Below are positions 24,710-33,369 of a stretch of 64,000 nucleotides of DNA, one piece after another (the stretch's first letter is position 1; each line of letters starts with the position of its first letter). The DNA comes from Halomonas borealis (GTDB lineage: Bacteria > Pseudomonadota > Gammaproteobacteria > Pseudomonadales > Halomonadaceae): the NCBI RefSeq assembly GCF_004798905.1, contig NZ_SDMO01000001.1:558001-622000 (forward strand). Direction: 5' to 3'. The notes beneath the pieces are model-generated. The model was not told the DNA's origin, did no database searches, and saw nothing but the letters and a program-made list of their open reading frames with translations. The translations under genes were made by a program, and so were the position numbers.

Positions 24710-25151
24710 TGCCATCCCCTTGTTGTTGTTGGTGGACAGGGCATTGATAGCACCGCCGCCCAGAGCGGCACGATATCCCCAAGGGGACAATCGAGGACGA
24801 CGGCCAAACTCCCAACGTCGCGACGGCTTCGCCCCTGAATAGGCTGGCGAGAGGACAGATCGCCGGAACCCACATCCGTCGTCATCGCCGCCCAGGCATA
24901 GCCCCCCGCGCATAGCTACCCGACCGCACCGTCGGCGAGGCTTCCCGATCCTTAAGGGTTCCTTAAGCCAGTTCGTCCAGGCTGACGGCCTCTGTCGAGT
25001 GGCCGCGATGCCTGCGTTACTCGCTGTACATTGAGGCCAAAAGATCTCATTCGACCACGGCGTCCATAGTGATCAGGCCGGTGATGTAGTAAAATCTCGC
25101 ACGATTTTTCGCCCTCTTTCTTCCCCCCTCCTACCTCGGGATGCCTTCGTC
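24710..25151. other. Intergenic region between NhaC-like gene and nhaD
   Basis: A 442-bp divergent promoter region without a convincing gene. TCCTTAAG occurs twice in tandem near 24952-24967 (direct repeat), a possible regulator site. Just upstream of nhaD a T/C-rich stretch precedes a weak ribosome binding site. I could not assign promoters with confidence. Confidence 0.4.
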
Positions 25152-26636
25152 ATGCTGACAAGATGTCGTTCGCAATACTGGCTCCGGCAACACGCCCGGC
25201 GGCCAGGTTTTCTCGTGCTCGCCGCACTGATGTTGTTCAGCCCTCAGGCGCTGGCCGTCGGCGCCGGCGAGCTGAACCTGACCTACTCGCTGAGCGGCTT
25301 CATCGCCGTCACGCTGTTCATCCTCGCCTATGCCCTGGTCATGGCCGAGGAGCAGTTGCACATGCGCAAGTCGAAGCCCGTGCTGGTCGCGGCTGGCCTT
25401 ATCTGGACGTTGATCGGTTGGGTCTATGTCCAGGAAGGCTTGCCGGATGCCGCCGAGCACGCCTTCAAGGCCACCCTGCTGGAATACACCGAGCTGCTGC
25501 TGTTCCTGCTGGTCGCCATGACCTATGTCAACGCCATGGAGGAGCGCCGCGTCTTCGACAAGCTGCGCGCCTGGATGGTGGAGAAGGGCTTCAGCTATCG
25601 CGCCCTGTTCTGGATCACCGGCATCCTCGCCTTCTGGATCTCGACGGTCGCCAACAACCTGACCACCGCGATGCTGATGTGCGCGGTGGTGCTCAAGGTC
25701 GCCGAGGGTGACAAGCGCTTCATCAGCCTGTGCTGCATCAATATCGTGGTGGCCTCCAACGCCGGCGGCGCCTTCAGCCCCTTCGGCGACATCACCACCC
25801 TGATGGTCTGGCAGGCCAAGCTGGTCGCGTTCCAGGAGTTCTTCGAGCTGCTGGGGCCGTCGCTGGTCAACTACCTGGTGCCGGCCGTCGTGATGAGCCT
25901 GTTCATCCAGAACAAGAAGCCCAGCGCCCTCGAGGAGAACATCTGGCTCAAGCGTGGCGCGCGGCGCATCGTCTGCCTGTTCCTGCTGACGATCGTGATC
26001 TCGGTGCTGTGCCACACCGTGCTGCACCTGCCGCCGGCGCTTGGCATGATGACCGGGCTCGGCTTCCTGCAGTTCTTCGGCTACTACCTGCGCCGCAGCC
26101 TGCCGCGCTCGTTGGAGCGCAAGCGTACCCGCTATAGCCAGCGCGGCGACTGGCGCAAGCTCGAGTCGTTGGGCAGCGTGGTGCCGTTCGATGTCTTCAC
26201 GCGGATCGCCCGCTCCGAATGGGACACCCTGCTGTTCTTCTATGGCGTGGTGATGAGCGTCGGCGGCCTCGGCTTCATGGGCTACCTGGGCCTGCTCTCG
26301 CAGAGTCTCTACGCCGGCTGGGACCCGACCTGGGCCAACGTGGTGCTGGGCGTGATCTCGGCGGTGGTCGACAACATCCCGGTGATGTTCGCGGTGATTT
26401 CCATGGATCCCGAGATGTCCATGGGCAACTGGCTGCTGATCACCCTCACCGCCGGGGTCGGCGGCAGCCTGCTCTCGGTCGGCTCCGCCGCCGGGGTGGC
26501 GCTGATGGGACAGGCTCGCGGTATCTACACCTTCGCCGCCCACATGCGCTGGGCGCCGGTCATTGCCCTCGGCTATGTCGCCAGCGTGCTGATGCACCTG
26601 TGGATCAATGCAGAGAGCTTCAACGTCTTCCATTGA
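25152..26636 (+). CDS. nhaD: Na+/H+ antiporter NhaD
   Basis: A 494-aa inner-membrane antiporter expelling Na+ (or Li+) in exchange for protons, important in halophiles and at alkaline pH. An N-terminal signal-like segment (FLVLAALMLFSPQALAVGAG) is followed by about 12 helices. Family motifs are ISTVANNLTTAMLMCAVVLK, NAGGAFSPFGDITTLMVWQ and SAVVDNIPVMFAVISM, with polar/charged residues in the membrane core. The length equals NhaD of Halomonas and Vibrio. It is monocistronic, ended by strong hairpins. Confidence 0.95.
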   Translation: MLTRCRSQYWLRQHARRPGFLVLAALMLFSPQALAVGAGELNLTYSLSGFIAVTLFILAYALVMAEEQLHMRKSKPVLVAAGLIWTLIGWVYVQEGLPDAAEHAFKATLLEYTELLLFLLVAMTYVNAMEERRVFDKLRAWMVEKGFSYRALFWITGILAFWISTVANNLTTAMLMCAVVLKVAEGDKRFISLCCINIVVASNAGGAFSPFGDITTLMVWQAKLVAFQEFFELLGPSLVNYLVPAVVMSLFIQNKKPSALEENIWLKRGARRIVCLFLLTIVISVLCHTVLHLPPALGMMTGLGFLQFFGYYLRRSLPRSLERKRTRYSQRGDWRKLESLGSVVPFDVFTRIARSEWDTLLFFYGVVMSVGGLGFMGYLGLLSQSLYAGWDPTWANVVLGVISAVVDNIPVMFAVISMDPEMSMGNWLLITLTAGVGGSLLSVGSAAGVALMGQARGIYTFAAHMRWAPVIALGYVASVLMHLWINAESFNVFH

Positions 26637-26677
26637 AGGCGCGCCGGCCCTGGGTGGCCGGCCTTGACGATGCTTGA

Positions 26678-26705
26678 CGCGCGGCGGGCCGAGGCCCGCC
26701 GCGCG
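26678..26705. terminator. Strong hairpin between nhaD and znuA
   Basis: CGCGCGGCGGGCC / GGCCCGCCGCGCG forms a perfect 13-bp GC stem with a 2-nt loop between the convergent genes. A second hairpin (GCCGGCC/GGCCGGC, 26643-26662) lies just before it. Either can act for both strands; T-tracts are poor, as usual in very GC-rich genomes. Confidence 0.65.
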
Positions 26706-26739
26706 CGTGTCTGCTGCATGCCCGCCTGGCGCACGGCCT

Positions 26740-27669
26740 TCAGCGTGTTTCCGCGCACTGCGCCACGCTCGCCGCCAGGTCACGGATGACCCCGGCATAG
26801 AGGTCGGGACCGGGCTCATGGCCCACGCCCAGAGGATCGATGACCGTCGAGGTGTCCACGGCCATGCCGCCGAACACGCTGCGCACCAGGTCGGGATTGA
26901 ACTGGGGCTCTGAGAAGACGCAGTCGATGCCCAGCTCCGCGACCTCCCGCTGGATGCCCCGAATCCGCGACGGGCTCGGGTCGGAGGCGTTGCCCAACGA
27001 AATGGCTCCGGCCGCCGGCACATCGAAGCGCCGCTCGAAGTACTGGTAGGCATCATGGAAGACGATGAAGCGAGGCTCCCCGGCCGCCTCCAGGCGCTCG
27101 CGCACCTCCCCGATCAGCCGCTCCAACTCCGCCTGACCGCGACGGGCGTTGTCGCGATAGGTCGCGGCGTGTTCCGGGTCGGCCTCGGCCAGCGCCTCGG
27201 CCATGCTCTCAAGCCAGACCTGGGCGTTGCGCGGGTCCAGCCAGGCATGGGGATCGAGACCGTGATGCGCATGATGATGCTCGGCACCGTGATCGTGGTC
27301 GTGGGCCTCGAAGGTGGCCCCCTCGCGGACGTCATGACGCGTGAGGGCGGGCGCCTCCAACAACGAGACCGCCCGGGCATCGCCGGCCAGGGTAGCGATC
27401 GAGTCCTCGAGCCAGGGCGTCAACGCCGCCCCCACCCAGAACACCACCTCGGCCCGGTCGAGGCTCTCGGCCTCGGAGGGACGCATCGAGTAGCCGTGGG
27501 GCGAGGCGCCGGGCCGAATCACCATCTCCGGTGAGCCAAGCTCGCCCATGACCTGGGCCGCCAGGGCGTGCACCGGCGGAATGTCCACCGCCACCCGGGG
27601 TACCTCGGCGACGGCGGGGAGGGAAACAGTGGATAACAGTAGCAACAGTGCGCGCGTACGACGGGGCAT
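26740..27669 (-). CDS. znuA: Zinc ABC transporter, periplasmic binding protein ZnuA
   Basis: A 309-aa secreted zinc-binding protein delivering Zn2+ to ZnuBC. A signal peptide covers about residues 1-21 (LLLLLSTVSLPAVA). The His-rich loop HDHDHGAEHHHAHH near residue 125, ASPHGYSMRPSEAESL with a ligand His, FIVFHDAYQYFE and the C-terminal SEPQFNPDLV are classical. The start at 27669 follows GGAGG. The promoter region contains a Zur-box-like palindrome shared with divergent znuCB. Confidence 0.95.
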   Translation of the reverse strand: MPRRTRALLLLLSTVSLPAVAEVPRVAVDIPPVHALAAQVMGELGSPEMVIRPGASPHGYSMRPSEAESLDRAEVVFWVGAALTPWLEDSIATLAGDARAVSLLEAPALTRHDVREGATFEAHDHDHGAEHHHAHHGLDPHAWLDPRNAQVWLESMAEALAEADPEHAATYRDNARRGQAELERLIGEVRERLEAAGEPRFIVFHDAYQYFERRFDVPAAGAISLGNASDPSPSRIRGIQREVAELGIDCVFSEPQFNPDLVRSVFGGMAVDTSTVIDPLGVGHEPGPDLYAGVIRDLAASVAQCAETR

Positions 27670-27714
27670 GACAAACCTCCTGGGGGGATAGATGGCTCTT
27701 ATGGCGAAGCTAAA

Positions 27715-27733
27715 TATGTTATAACATAACATA
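27715..27733. promoter_or_regulatory. Zur-box-like operator between znuA and znuC
   Basis: TATGTTATAACATAACATA contains the GTTATAAC core and ATGTTAT/ATAACAT inverted arms typical of gammaproteobacterial Zur sites. It lies 46 bp upstream of znuA and about 94 bp upstream of znuC, positioned to repress both under zinc sufficiency. Confidence 0.85.
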
Positions 27734-27826
27734 AATAGTCACCATTGCCTCGGCACTCCCTCCCGCGCGATACGTTGACACACGCGCACCACGGGCGGCC
27801 GGCGGCGCATTCTTCCAGGAACCTCC

Positions 27827-28543
27827 ATGCCACTGCTCAGCCTACACGGCGTCGATGTCTCCCGGCGCGGCAACCCCATCCTGACGGGGATCGATCTCTC
27901 CCTGGCGGCAGGCGAGATCGTGACGGTCGTCGGCCCCAACGGTTCGGGCAAGACCACCCTGATGCGGGTGATCATCGGCGCCCTGATGCCGACGCGCGGC
28001 GAGATGACCTGCGCGCCCACACTGTCGATCGGCTATGTGCCGCAGCACCTGCATATCGACCCCACGCTGCCCATGAGCGTGACTCGCTTCATGGCGCTGC
28101 CGCGCCGATACCCGCATGATGCCGTGCGCCTGGCACTCGAACAGGCCGGTGCCGACGGCCTGGCCGAGCAGCAGATGGCCAGCCTGTCGGGTGGCCAGTT
28201 CCAGCGTGTGCTGCTGGCACGCGCCCTGCTCGGCCGCCCGCAGCTATTGATCCTCGACGAGGCCAACCAGGGGCTCGATCATCGCGCCACCGCGGCCTTC
28301 TATCGACAGATCGAACGCGTACGGCGAGACCTCGGGTGCACGGTGCTGATGGTCAGCCACGAACTGCATGCGGTGATGCAGGCGTCGGATCGCGTGGTCT
28401 GCCTCAACGGTCACATCTGTTGCCAGGGCAGCCCCGAAACGGTGGCCGACTCTTCCGCCTACCGTGACCTGCTGGGCATCGATGAACATGACGCGGTGGG
28501 CTTCTACCGTCATCATTCCCTTCCCGCGGAGGCCTCGGCATGA
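27827..28543 (+). CDS. znuC: Zinc ABC transporter, ATPase ZnuC
   Basis: A 238-aa ABC ATPase energising zinc import. Walker A is GPNGSGKTTL (about 37-46), the signature is LSGGQFQRVLLARAL and Walker B is LLILDEANQGLD, where ANQ replaces the common PTQ. A switch His is in MVSHELHAVM. The gene ends in an ATGA overlap with znuB, so the two are translationally coupled. It starts after AGGAACCTCC. Confidence 0.94.
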   Translation: MPLLSLHGVDVSRRGNPILTGIDLSLAAGEIVTVVGPNGSGKTTLMRVIIGALMPTRGEMTCAPTLSIGYVPQHLHIDPTLPMSVTRFMALPRRYPHDAVRLALEQAGADGLAEQQMASLSGGQFQRVLLARALLGRPQLLILDEANQGLDHRATAAFYRQIERVRRDLGCTVLMVSHELHAVMQASDRVVCLNGHICCQGSPETVADSSAYRDLLGIDEHDAVGFYRHHSLPAEASA

Positions 28544-29361
28544 TCCTCGACGATTTCCTGATACGCGCCGCCCTGGGTGGCACCGGCGTGGCCCTGGCGG
28601 CCGCCCCGCTCGGCTGCTTCGTGGTCTGGCGCCGCATGGCCTACTTCGGCGATGCCACCGCCCATGCCGCCATCCTCGGCGTGGCCCTGTCGCTGGTACT
28701 GTCGACCTCGCTGTTCGCCGGCGTGTTGACGGCCGCGTTGTTGATGGCCCTGAGCGTGTCGCTGCTCAGCAACCGGGGCTATGCCATGGATACGCTGCTG
28801 GGCGTCATGGCCCACTCGGCGCTGGCCTTCGGGCTGGTCGCGGTGTCGTTCGTGTCCGGCGTGCGTCTCGACCTGATGGGCTATCTCGTCGGCGATATCC
28901 TGGCGGTGAGCCGAACGGACCTGGCCATCATCTGGGGCGGCGCCCTGCTGGTGCTGGCCCTGATCTGTCGGCGCTGGCCGGCCCTGCTGACCGCCACCCT
29001 GAACCCTGACCTGGCCCATGCCGCCGGCCTCGACCCGAGGCGCGAGCAGCTGGTACTCACCCTGTGCCTGGCGATGGTGGTAGCGGTGGCCATCAAGGTG
29101 GTGGGCGTGCTGCTGATCGCCGCGCTGCTGGTCATCCCTGCCGCCGCGGCCCGGCCGTTCAGCCGAACGCCGGAACGCATGGCGCTGATCGCGGCGGCCA
29201 TCGGCGTGTTCTCGGCCAACGGTGGGCTGGCCGCCGCCTATCACCTGGACACGCCCACCGGCCCCACCATCGTCTGCCTGGCCACCCTGCTGTTCCTGGC
29301 GGCCAACCTGGTCGGCCTGCGACGCAAGGCCAGGGGCCAGTCCCGCGCGAGCCGCCTCTGA
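28540..29361 (+). CDS. znuB: Zinc ABC transporter, permease ZnuB
   Basis: A 273-aa inner-membrane permease with about eight helices, ABC-3 family, forming the zinc channel with ZnuC. Visible signatures are GCFVVWRRMAYFGDATAHAAILGVAL near the N-terminus (given here only as landmark residues 27-52), AHAAGLDPRREQ in the coupling loop, and KVVGVLLIAALLVIPAAAAR. Its ATG overlaps the znuC stop codon. Confidence 0.94.
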   Translation: MILDDFLIRAALGGTGVALAAAPLGCFVVWRRMAYFGDATAHAAILGVALSLVLSTSLFAGVLTAALLMALSVSLLSNRGYAMDTLLGVMAHSALAFGLVAVSFVSGVRLDLMGYLVGDILAVSRTDLAIIWGGALLVLALICRRWPALLTATLNPDLAHAAGLDPRREQLVLTLCLAMVVAVAIKVVGVLLIAALLVIPAAAARPFSRTPERMALIAAAIGVFSANGGLAAAYHLDTPTGPTIVCLATLLFLAANLVGLRRKARGQSRASRL

Positions 29362-29396
29362 TGCTCGCCCCGGCGAGGCTCCTGAGACCGTATGGC

Positions 29397-29822
29397 TCAG
29401 CCCGAGCCGGGAGCGCGCTGCGCCGAGGTGAGGATCTCGACCCGGCCACCACGGATGGCGTGATAGAAGCAATGGAAACGCCCCGTGTGACAGGCGGCGC
29501 CGCGCTGCTCGACGCGCAGCAGGATGGCATCGCCATCGCAGTCCAGCCGGGCTTCGACGAGGCGCTGGCGATGACCGGAGGTCTCCCCCTTGCGCCACAA
29601 CATCCGTCGGGAGCGTGACCAGTAGCAGGCCTGGCCGGTCGCGAGGGTCTCGCGCAATGCCTCGCGACTCATCCAGGCCAGCATCAGCACCTCGCCGCTG
29701 TCATGCTGCTGGGCGATGGCCGGGATCAGCCCGGCCTCGTTCCAGGGAATCGCCGCCAGCGCCTCCGTCAGCTCGACGGACTCGCCCATGGCGGCCGCCT
29801 CCCGACCCTGCCAGAAGTTCAT
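29397..29822 (-). CDS. hisI: Phosphoribosyl-AMP cyclohydrolase (HisI), zinc-cluster paralogue
   Basis: A 141-aa enzyme of histidine biosynthesis opening the PR-AMP ring. The metal motifs are intact: [14 protein letters not shown] (Mg/Zn-binding DxD) and [13 protein letters not shown] (two zinc-binding Cys). It lacks a HisE domain. It is not in a his operon but coupled (ATGA) to folE2 inside a zinc-uptake cluster. HisI paralogues are a recurrent part of Zur regulons, where they are thought to back up the zinc-dependent housekeeping enzyme. That role is inferred from context. Confidence 0.9.
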   Translation of the reverse strand: MNFWQGREAAAMGESVELTEALAAIPWNEAGLIPAIAQQHDSGEVLMLAWMSREALRETLATGQACYWSRSRRMLWRKGETSGHRQRLVEARLDCDGDAILLRVEQRGAACHTGRFHCFYHAIRGGRVEILTSAQRAPGSG

Positions 29823-30715
29823 GCCTCTTCCCCCGGCCAGTTCCAGCGACTATGCGCCACGGCATCATGGGCATGCAGGCTCTCTGCGTGCACCACCCGC
29901 AGCCGGAAACCCGCCACCCCGGCCTGCTCCTGCAGCGCACGGTCCAGCCGCCGTGCCGCATCCTCGCAGAACATCAGGTTCTGGCCGTTGGCCAGGGCAA
30001 AGGCCTGCTCGTCGACACGCTTGACCGCCGTCTGCAGGGCGGTCCCGAGTGTCGCCTCCACCCGATCGATGACCTCGACCACGGGCAACGCCTCGACATC
30101 CGCGGACAACCGCAGCCGAAGATGCGCCTGGCTACGCTGGCTATGCGGTGTCGCGACGATGCCTCGCTCGCGACCCAGCCAGTCCCTCATGGCCTGGCGG
30201 TCGACGCTCTCCTCCCCGGCGAAGTCGAGGTCGAAGCGCTCCTGGATGAGCTGGCGCGCCAGGGCCGCGGAACACGGGCAGGTCGAGGAGTAGCCGATGG
30301 ACAGCTCCAGGCGTGCCTCGAACCCCTCCGGCGTGAGTCGACCACGCACCGCAAAGGGATAGGCCTTCCAGCCCGCCAACGGGCTGACCAGGGCGGGCCG
30401 CGGCAGCAGGACCTCCCCGTGCAGGTCGAGGAAGGCTTCCCGGGAGAGCCCGGCATGGCTGTCGAGAAAATGCGCCAGCACCTCGTGGAGTCGAGCCGGC
30501 GTGAGCTCCTGGTCGGCCAGGCGTTCCAGGGCCAGATACAGTCGCGACATGTGGATGCCGCGCGCGTCGGGGTCATCCAGGCTGACTCCGGCGTCGGCCC
30601 GGCCCGCCAGGGAGCGCCCGGCTACCCTCAGCGGCAGGTCGATCCCCTCCATGCCGACCCAGGCCAGGCTGGCAGACTGGTGGGCGTGGCCCTCGGCGAC
30701 GTCGATGAGTGGCAT
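29819..30715 (-). CDS. folE2: GTP cyclohydrolase FolE2
   Basis: A 298-aa type IB GTP cyclohydrolase that makes dihydroneopterin triphosphate for folate. FolE2 works without strict zinc dependence and replaces FolE in zinc-starved cells. [38 protein letters not shown] (with the metal-binding Cys) and [16 protein letters not shown] are family signatures. The start at 30715 gives MPLIDVAEG; upstream frame extension is unneeded. It overlaps hisI. Placement beside znuABC and Zur-box-driven genes supports zinc control, though I see no Zur box directly before it. Confidence 0.93.
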   Translation of the reverse strand: MPLIDVAEGHAHQSASLAWVGMEGIDLPLRVAGRSLAGRADAGVSLDDPDARGIHMSRLYLALERLADQELTPARLHEVLAHFLDSHAGLSREAFLDLHGEVLLPRPALVSPLAGWKAYPFAVRGRLTPEGFEARLELSIGYSSTCPCSAALARQLIQERFDLDFAGEESVDRQAMRDWLGRERGIVATPHSQRSQAHLRLRLSADVEALPVVEVIDRVEATLGTALQTAVKRVDEQAFALANGQNLMFCEDAARRLDRALQEQAGVAGFRLRVVHAESLHAHDAVAHSRWNWPGEEA

Positions 30716-30834
30716 ATGCGTCCTGATCCTCGGCGGATTGAAAATGGCGAATTCGTCCCGACACGGTAGCGGCCACGCCTCACGACGAGCGGCGCCCCTG
30801 CGCTGCATGACGCCTCCGGGATCGGGCACGCTGC

Positions 30835-30862
30835 CTCGGGCGACGCTCTCGCGTCGCCCGAG
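30835..30862 (-). terminator. Hairpin between His-rich outer-membrane gene and folE2
   Basis: CTCGGGCGACGC and GCGTCGCCCGAG form a perfect 12-bp stem with a TCTC loop, starting 4 bp after the upstream gene's stop. No U-tract follows, so it may attenuate rather than abolish readthrough into folE2-hisI. Confidence 0.6.
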
Positions 30863-30866
30863 TGTC

Positions 30867-32168
30867 TCAGTGGGCGTGGCCGGCATGGCCACCGAAGGTG
30901 GCATTGAACTGCAGCATGGCGACCCAGCTCTCGTCCTCGCCGGCGAAATCCTCGTGGCTCACCTGGGCGCGCAGGAAGGCATGATCGCGGAAGCGCCACG
31001 TCGCCTGTCCGCTATGACGGTAGGAGGTATCCGCCTTTTCCAGCTCGCTGGGATGCCCATGCACGATCTCGTTGGTCAGTCCCAGGGCCTCGCCACGCAA
31101 GCCCAACTCCCACTGCGGCGCGATGCCGTAGATGGCCTCCACATAGGCGCCGTCCTGACGCTCGGTGAAGTCGTCATGACGCTCCCAGGCGTGATGATGC
31201 TCGACCCACTCGGCCAGGTCGCGCTCGGTATAGAAGTATTCGGCTCCCAGCGACCAGTCACCCTGGCCAGCGTGGCGACCGCTTCGATGCTGGTAGCGGG
31301 CATCCAGGCCGGCGAACCAGCTATCACCCTCGACGCTGTGCGCATGATCCCCGTGGCCGTCGAAACGCGCATACTGACGATTGATACCCGCGGAAGCGCC
31401 GTAATGCAGGGTCTGCCCCTCGCCCAGCTCGGCGCGCTGCTTGGCATAGACGGTCACCAGTCGCGGGCCACTGTCCTGCTCTTCACGGCCTCCCTCATCG
31501 AAGCGGCTGAAACGCTGACCATCGCCCTGCAACCACTCCGTGCCCAGGGTGGTGCGCGGCGAGGGCGACCAGCTGAGCTGCACGCCTTCCTCGCGCAGCC
31601 CGTGGTCACCGAAGAGGTATTCGTTGACCAGGGGGCGCTCGACGAAATTCCACTCATGCGGATGACGACCATTGACGTGCCCGATCGCGGACAGGAAGCG
31701 CCCCGCCTTGAGACGCAGCCCCTGCGGCAGTGCCCGAGTCGCGAGATACGCCTCTTCCAGATGGATATCGTCTTCGTCCAGCGCGACCATCGCGACCCCT
31801 TCGAACAGCGCCGTCTCACCACGCAGAGCCAATTCGGAATGGCCGAGATTGAATCCGTCCTCGAGGCCATGGTTGTGGCCCGCGTGGTCATGAGCATGTC
31901 CGCCGGCCTCGTCATGCCCACCGGCGAAGCCTGCGGGCACCGCCTCAGCGCCGGAAACGCGAGACTGATAGATGCCCTCCAGGGTCAAGGCCGCGGAAAG
32001 CGCCAGGGGCGACGATGCTCGGCTTTCATGGGGTTCATGAGTGCCATGGGCGTCGTGTGCATGGGCATGCCCCGCGGCGTGATCATGATCCGCGGCCATG
32101 GCGGACTGAGCCCCCATGAGCACCGTGGCGGATAGCGGCATCAGGGCGAAGAAAGGGTGGCGGGGCAT
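30867..32168 (-). CDS. His-rich zinc-regulated outer-membrane protein
   Basis: A 433-aa protein with a signal peptide (LMPLSATVLMGAQSAMA), a very His-rich N-terminal region (DHDHAAGHAHAHDAHGTHEP, later GHAHDHAGHNHG) and then alternating beta-strand segments ending in an aromatic terminal strand (MLQFNATFGGHAGHAH). This fits an outer-membrane beta-barrel that binds zinc. Similar proteins are annotated as zinc-regulated outer-membrane receptors, although no TonB plug domain is evident here. A Zur-box-like site lies about 43 bp upstream. It likely captures or passes zinc across the outer membrane under starvation; mechanism inferred. Confidence 0.85.
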   Translation of the reverse strand: MPRHPFFALMPLSATVLMGAQSAMAADHDHAAGHAHAHDAHGTHEPHESRASSPLALSAALTLEGIYQSRVSGAEAVPAGFAGGHDEAGGHAHDHAGHNHGLEDGFNLGHSELALRGETALFEGVAMVALDEDDIHLEEAYLATRALPQGLRLKAGRFLSAIGHVNGRHPHEWNFVERPLVNEYLFGDHGLREEGVQLSWSPSPRTTLGTEWLQGDGQRFSRFDEGGREEQDSGPRLVTVYAKQRAELGEGQTLHYGASAGINRQYARFDGHGDHAHSVEGDSWFAGLDARYQHRSGRHAGQGDWSLGAEYFYTERDLAEWVEHHHAWERHDDFTERQDGAYVEAIYGIAPQWELGLRGEALGLTNEIVHGHPSELEKADTSYRHSGQATWRFRDHAFLRAQVSHEDFAGEDESWVAMLQFNATFGGHAGHAH

Positions 32169-32208
32169 GCGGTCTCCTGAGACGAGGTGGCTTCCTAGCG
32201 GCAAAAAA

Positions 32209-32226
32209 GATACGTTATAACGTAAC
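32209..32226. promoter_or_regulatory. Second Zur-box-like operator
   Basis: GATACGTTATAACGTAAC has the perfect 12-bp palindrome ACGTTATAACGT and closely resembles the znuA/znuC site. It sits between the divergent His-rich outer-membrane gene and the DUF1826 gene, about 41 bp from each start, so both should be under Zur control. Confidence 0.83.
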
Positions 32227-32267
32227 AAAAAAGCAAACCTGTCTTTCGTGCCTGTCAGGAGTTCACG

Positions 32268-32933
32268 ATGCCGATGATCGCCGCCGCCCCGCCTTTACCC
32301 GATGACCTCGACGCACCGCCTCATTGGGTAGAAGGCGGAGGCATCGAGGTGCTGCCGCGCATCTTCGAGGACCCCATCACCCTGGCGGTATTGCGCCGAC
32401 CGCTGTCCAGCGACCTGCTGGCCGGTGCCATGGCTCAGATACGCCCCGAGCGCCCACTCTCGTTCTCCTGGCGTGGCGCCCCCGGCGAGGCGCTGCGCGC
32501 TGACCTGCTCAAAGCGCTGCACGCGCCTGGCATCTCGAGCTCCCTGGTGGAGGACATCGCGACCCTGGCAGAGGCCATGGCGTTCCTGTTCGACAGCGAC
32601 AGCGTGGGCCTGCGCCTGCGTGTCCTCGACGCCCCCATGTGTCCGCGCTTTCACTGCGACAACCTACCGGTGCGGCTGGTCACCACCTACCTGGGCCCAG
32701 CCAGCGAATGGCTGCCCGAGGCGGCGGTGAATCGCGCCGGCCTGGGCGCCCCTCGCCCCGACAAGCCACCGATCGTGAGAGAGCCAAGCGCCATCCGTCG
32801 GCTGGAGGCCGGCGACGTGGCGCTGTTCAAGGGGAGTGGCTGGATCGGCAACGAGACGCGCGGCCAGGTACATCGCAGTCCGGCGGGCGACACCGGCCAG
32901 CCGCGGCTGCTGCTGACCATCGATCCCGGCTGA
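32268..32933 (+). CDS. DUF1826 protein, zinc-starvation linked
   Basis: A 221-aa cytoplasmic protein of the DUF1826 family. The block MCPRFHCDNLPVRLVTTYLG (Cys, His, Cys) and the C-terminal DVALFKGSGWIG and HRSPAG are conserved-looking and could bind metal. DUF1826 genes commonly lie beside zinc-responsive COG0523 metallochaperone genes in other genomes; here no COG0523 gene is present, but the gene starts next to a Zur-like box. Function unknown; a metal-handling role is inferred. Confidence 0.82.
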   Translation: MPMIAAAPPLPDDLDAPPHWVEGGGIEVLPRIFEDPITLAVLRRPLSSDLLAGAMAQIRPERPLSFSWRGAPGEALRADLLKALHAPGISSSLVEDIATLAEAMAFLFDSDSVGLRLRVLDAPMCPRFHCDNLPVRLVTTYLGPASEWLPEAAVNRAGLGAPRPDKPPIVREPSAIRRLEAGDVALFKGSGWIGNETRGQVHRSPAGDTGQPRLLLTIDPG

Positions 32934-32997
32934 GGGGAGGCATTATTCGGACATCCAACAGTAGGCCTCCAGGCGCACCACCCGGGGCATGCCCCGC

Positions 32998-33117
32998 CTA
33001 GACCACCAGGGCCACGAGGGCGGCGGCGACGAGGCCGTGGCGCAGGCCCCAGGTGTCGAGTTCGGGAAGGATGGAACACACCGGCCGCCAGAGCAGCGGC
33101 GGCGCGAGGAGACTCAC
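32998..33117 (-). CDS. Possible 39-aa translationally coupled small protein
   Basis: A GTG at 33117 overlaps the TGA of the preceding small membrane protein gene (GTGA) and opens a 39-codon frame with chromosomal codon use. It ends in a hydrophobic segment (HGLVAAALVALVV). It could be a coupled small membrane peptide or the tail of a decayed gene; no family is recognised. Confidence 0.35.
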   Translation of the reverse strand: MSLLAPPLLWRPVCSILPELDTWGLRHGLVAAALVALVV

Positions 33118-33353
33118 TGCATCTCATGGCCCTGCGGCCGTTCTTCCAGGGCCGGAGAAGCGTCGGGCCCCTCTCCTAGGATCATGCCGCGATAGAAGGC
33201 CTGTCTTCCCGCTCGGCCCCCGAGCAGCGTCAGCATGAGCAAGCCGCCGAACCCCAGGGTCAGGCCGACGATGGGGCCAATGACGTAACTGAACAGCACG
33301 AGAAATGGCAGGCCAACCAGATGGCCGATGAGCGTCTTGAGGATCTTGCGCAT
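33114..33353 (-). CDS. Small two-helix membrane protein under TetR control
   Basis: A 79-aa protein with two adjacent transmembrane segments (about 7-25 and 27-46: LVGLPFLVLFSYVIGPIVG, then LGFGGLLMLTLLGG) and a short charged cytoplasmic tail. The ATG at 33353 has a strong GGAGGT. I do not recognise the family. Its promoter carries two TetR-type palindromes, and a TetR gene lies 138 bp upstream on the same strand, so this is the probable regulated target. Confidence 0.7.
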   Translation of the reverse strand: MRKILKTLIGHLVGLPFLVLFSYVIGPIVGLTLGFGGLLMLTLLGGRAGRQAFYRGMILGEGPDASPALEERPQGHEMQ

Positions 33354-33369
33354 GGGAGACCTCCATATT

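Noticed and set aside
25131-27056. 641-codon minus-strand frame across nhaD
   Set aside because: It is the antisense shadow of nhaD; its translation is a repetitive His/Gln/Glu/Asp-rich string without domains.
30716-30866. Zur box directly upstream of folE2
   Set aside because: No GTTATAAC-like palindrome is present; zinc control of folE2 is argued from clustering only.
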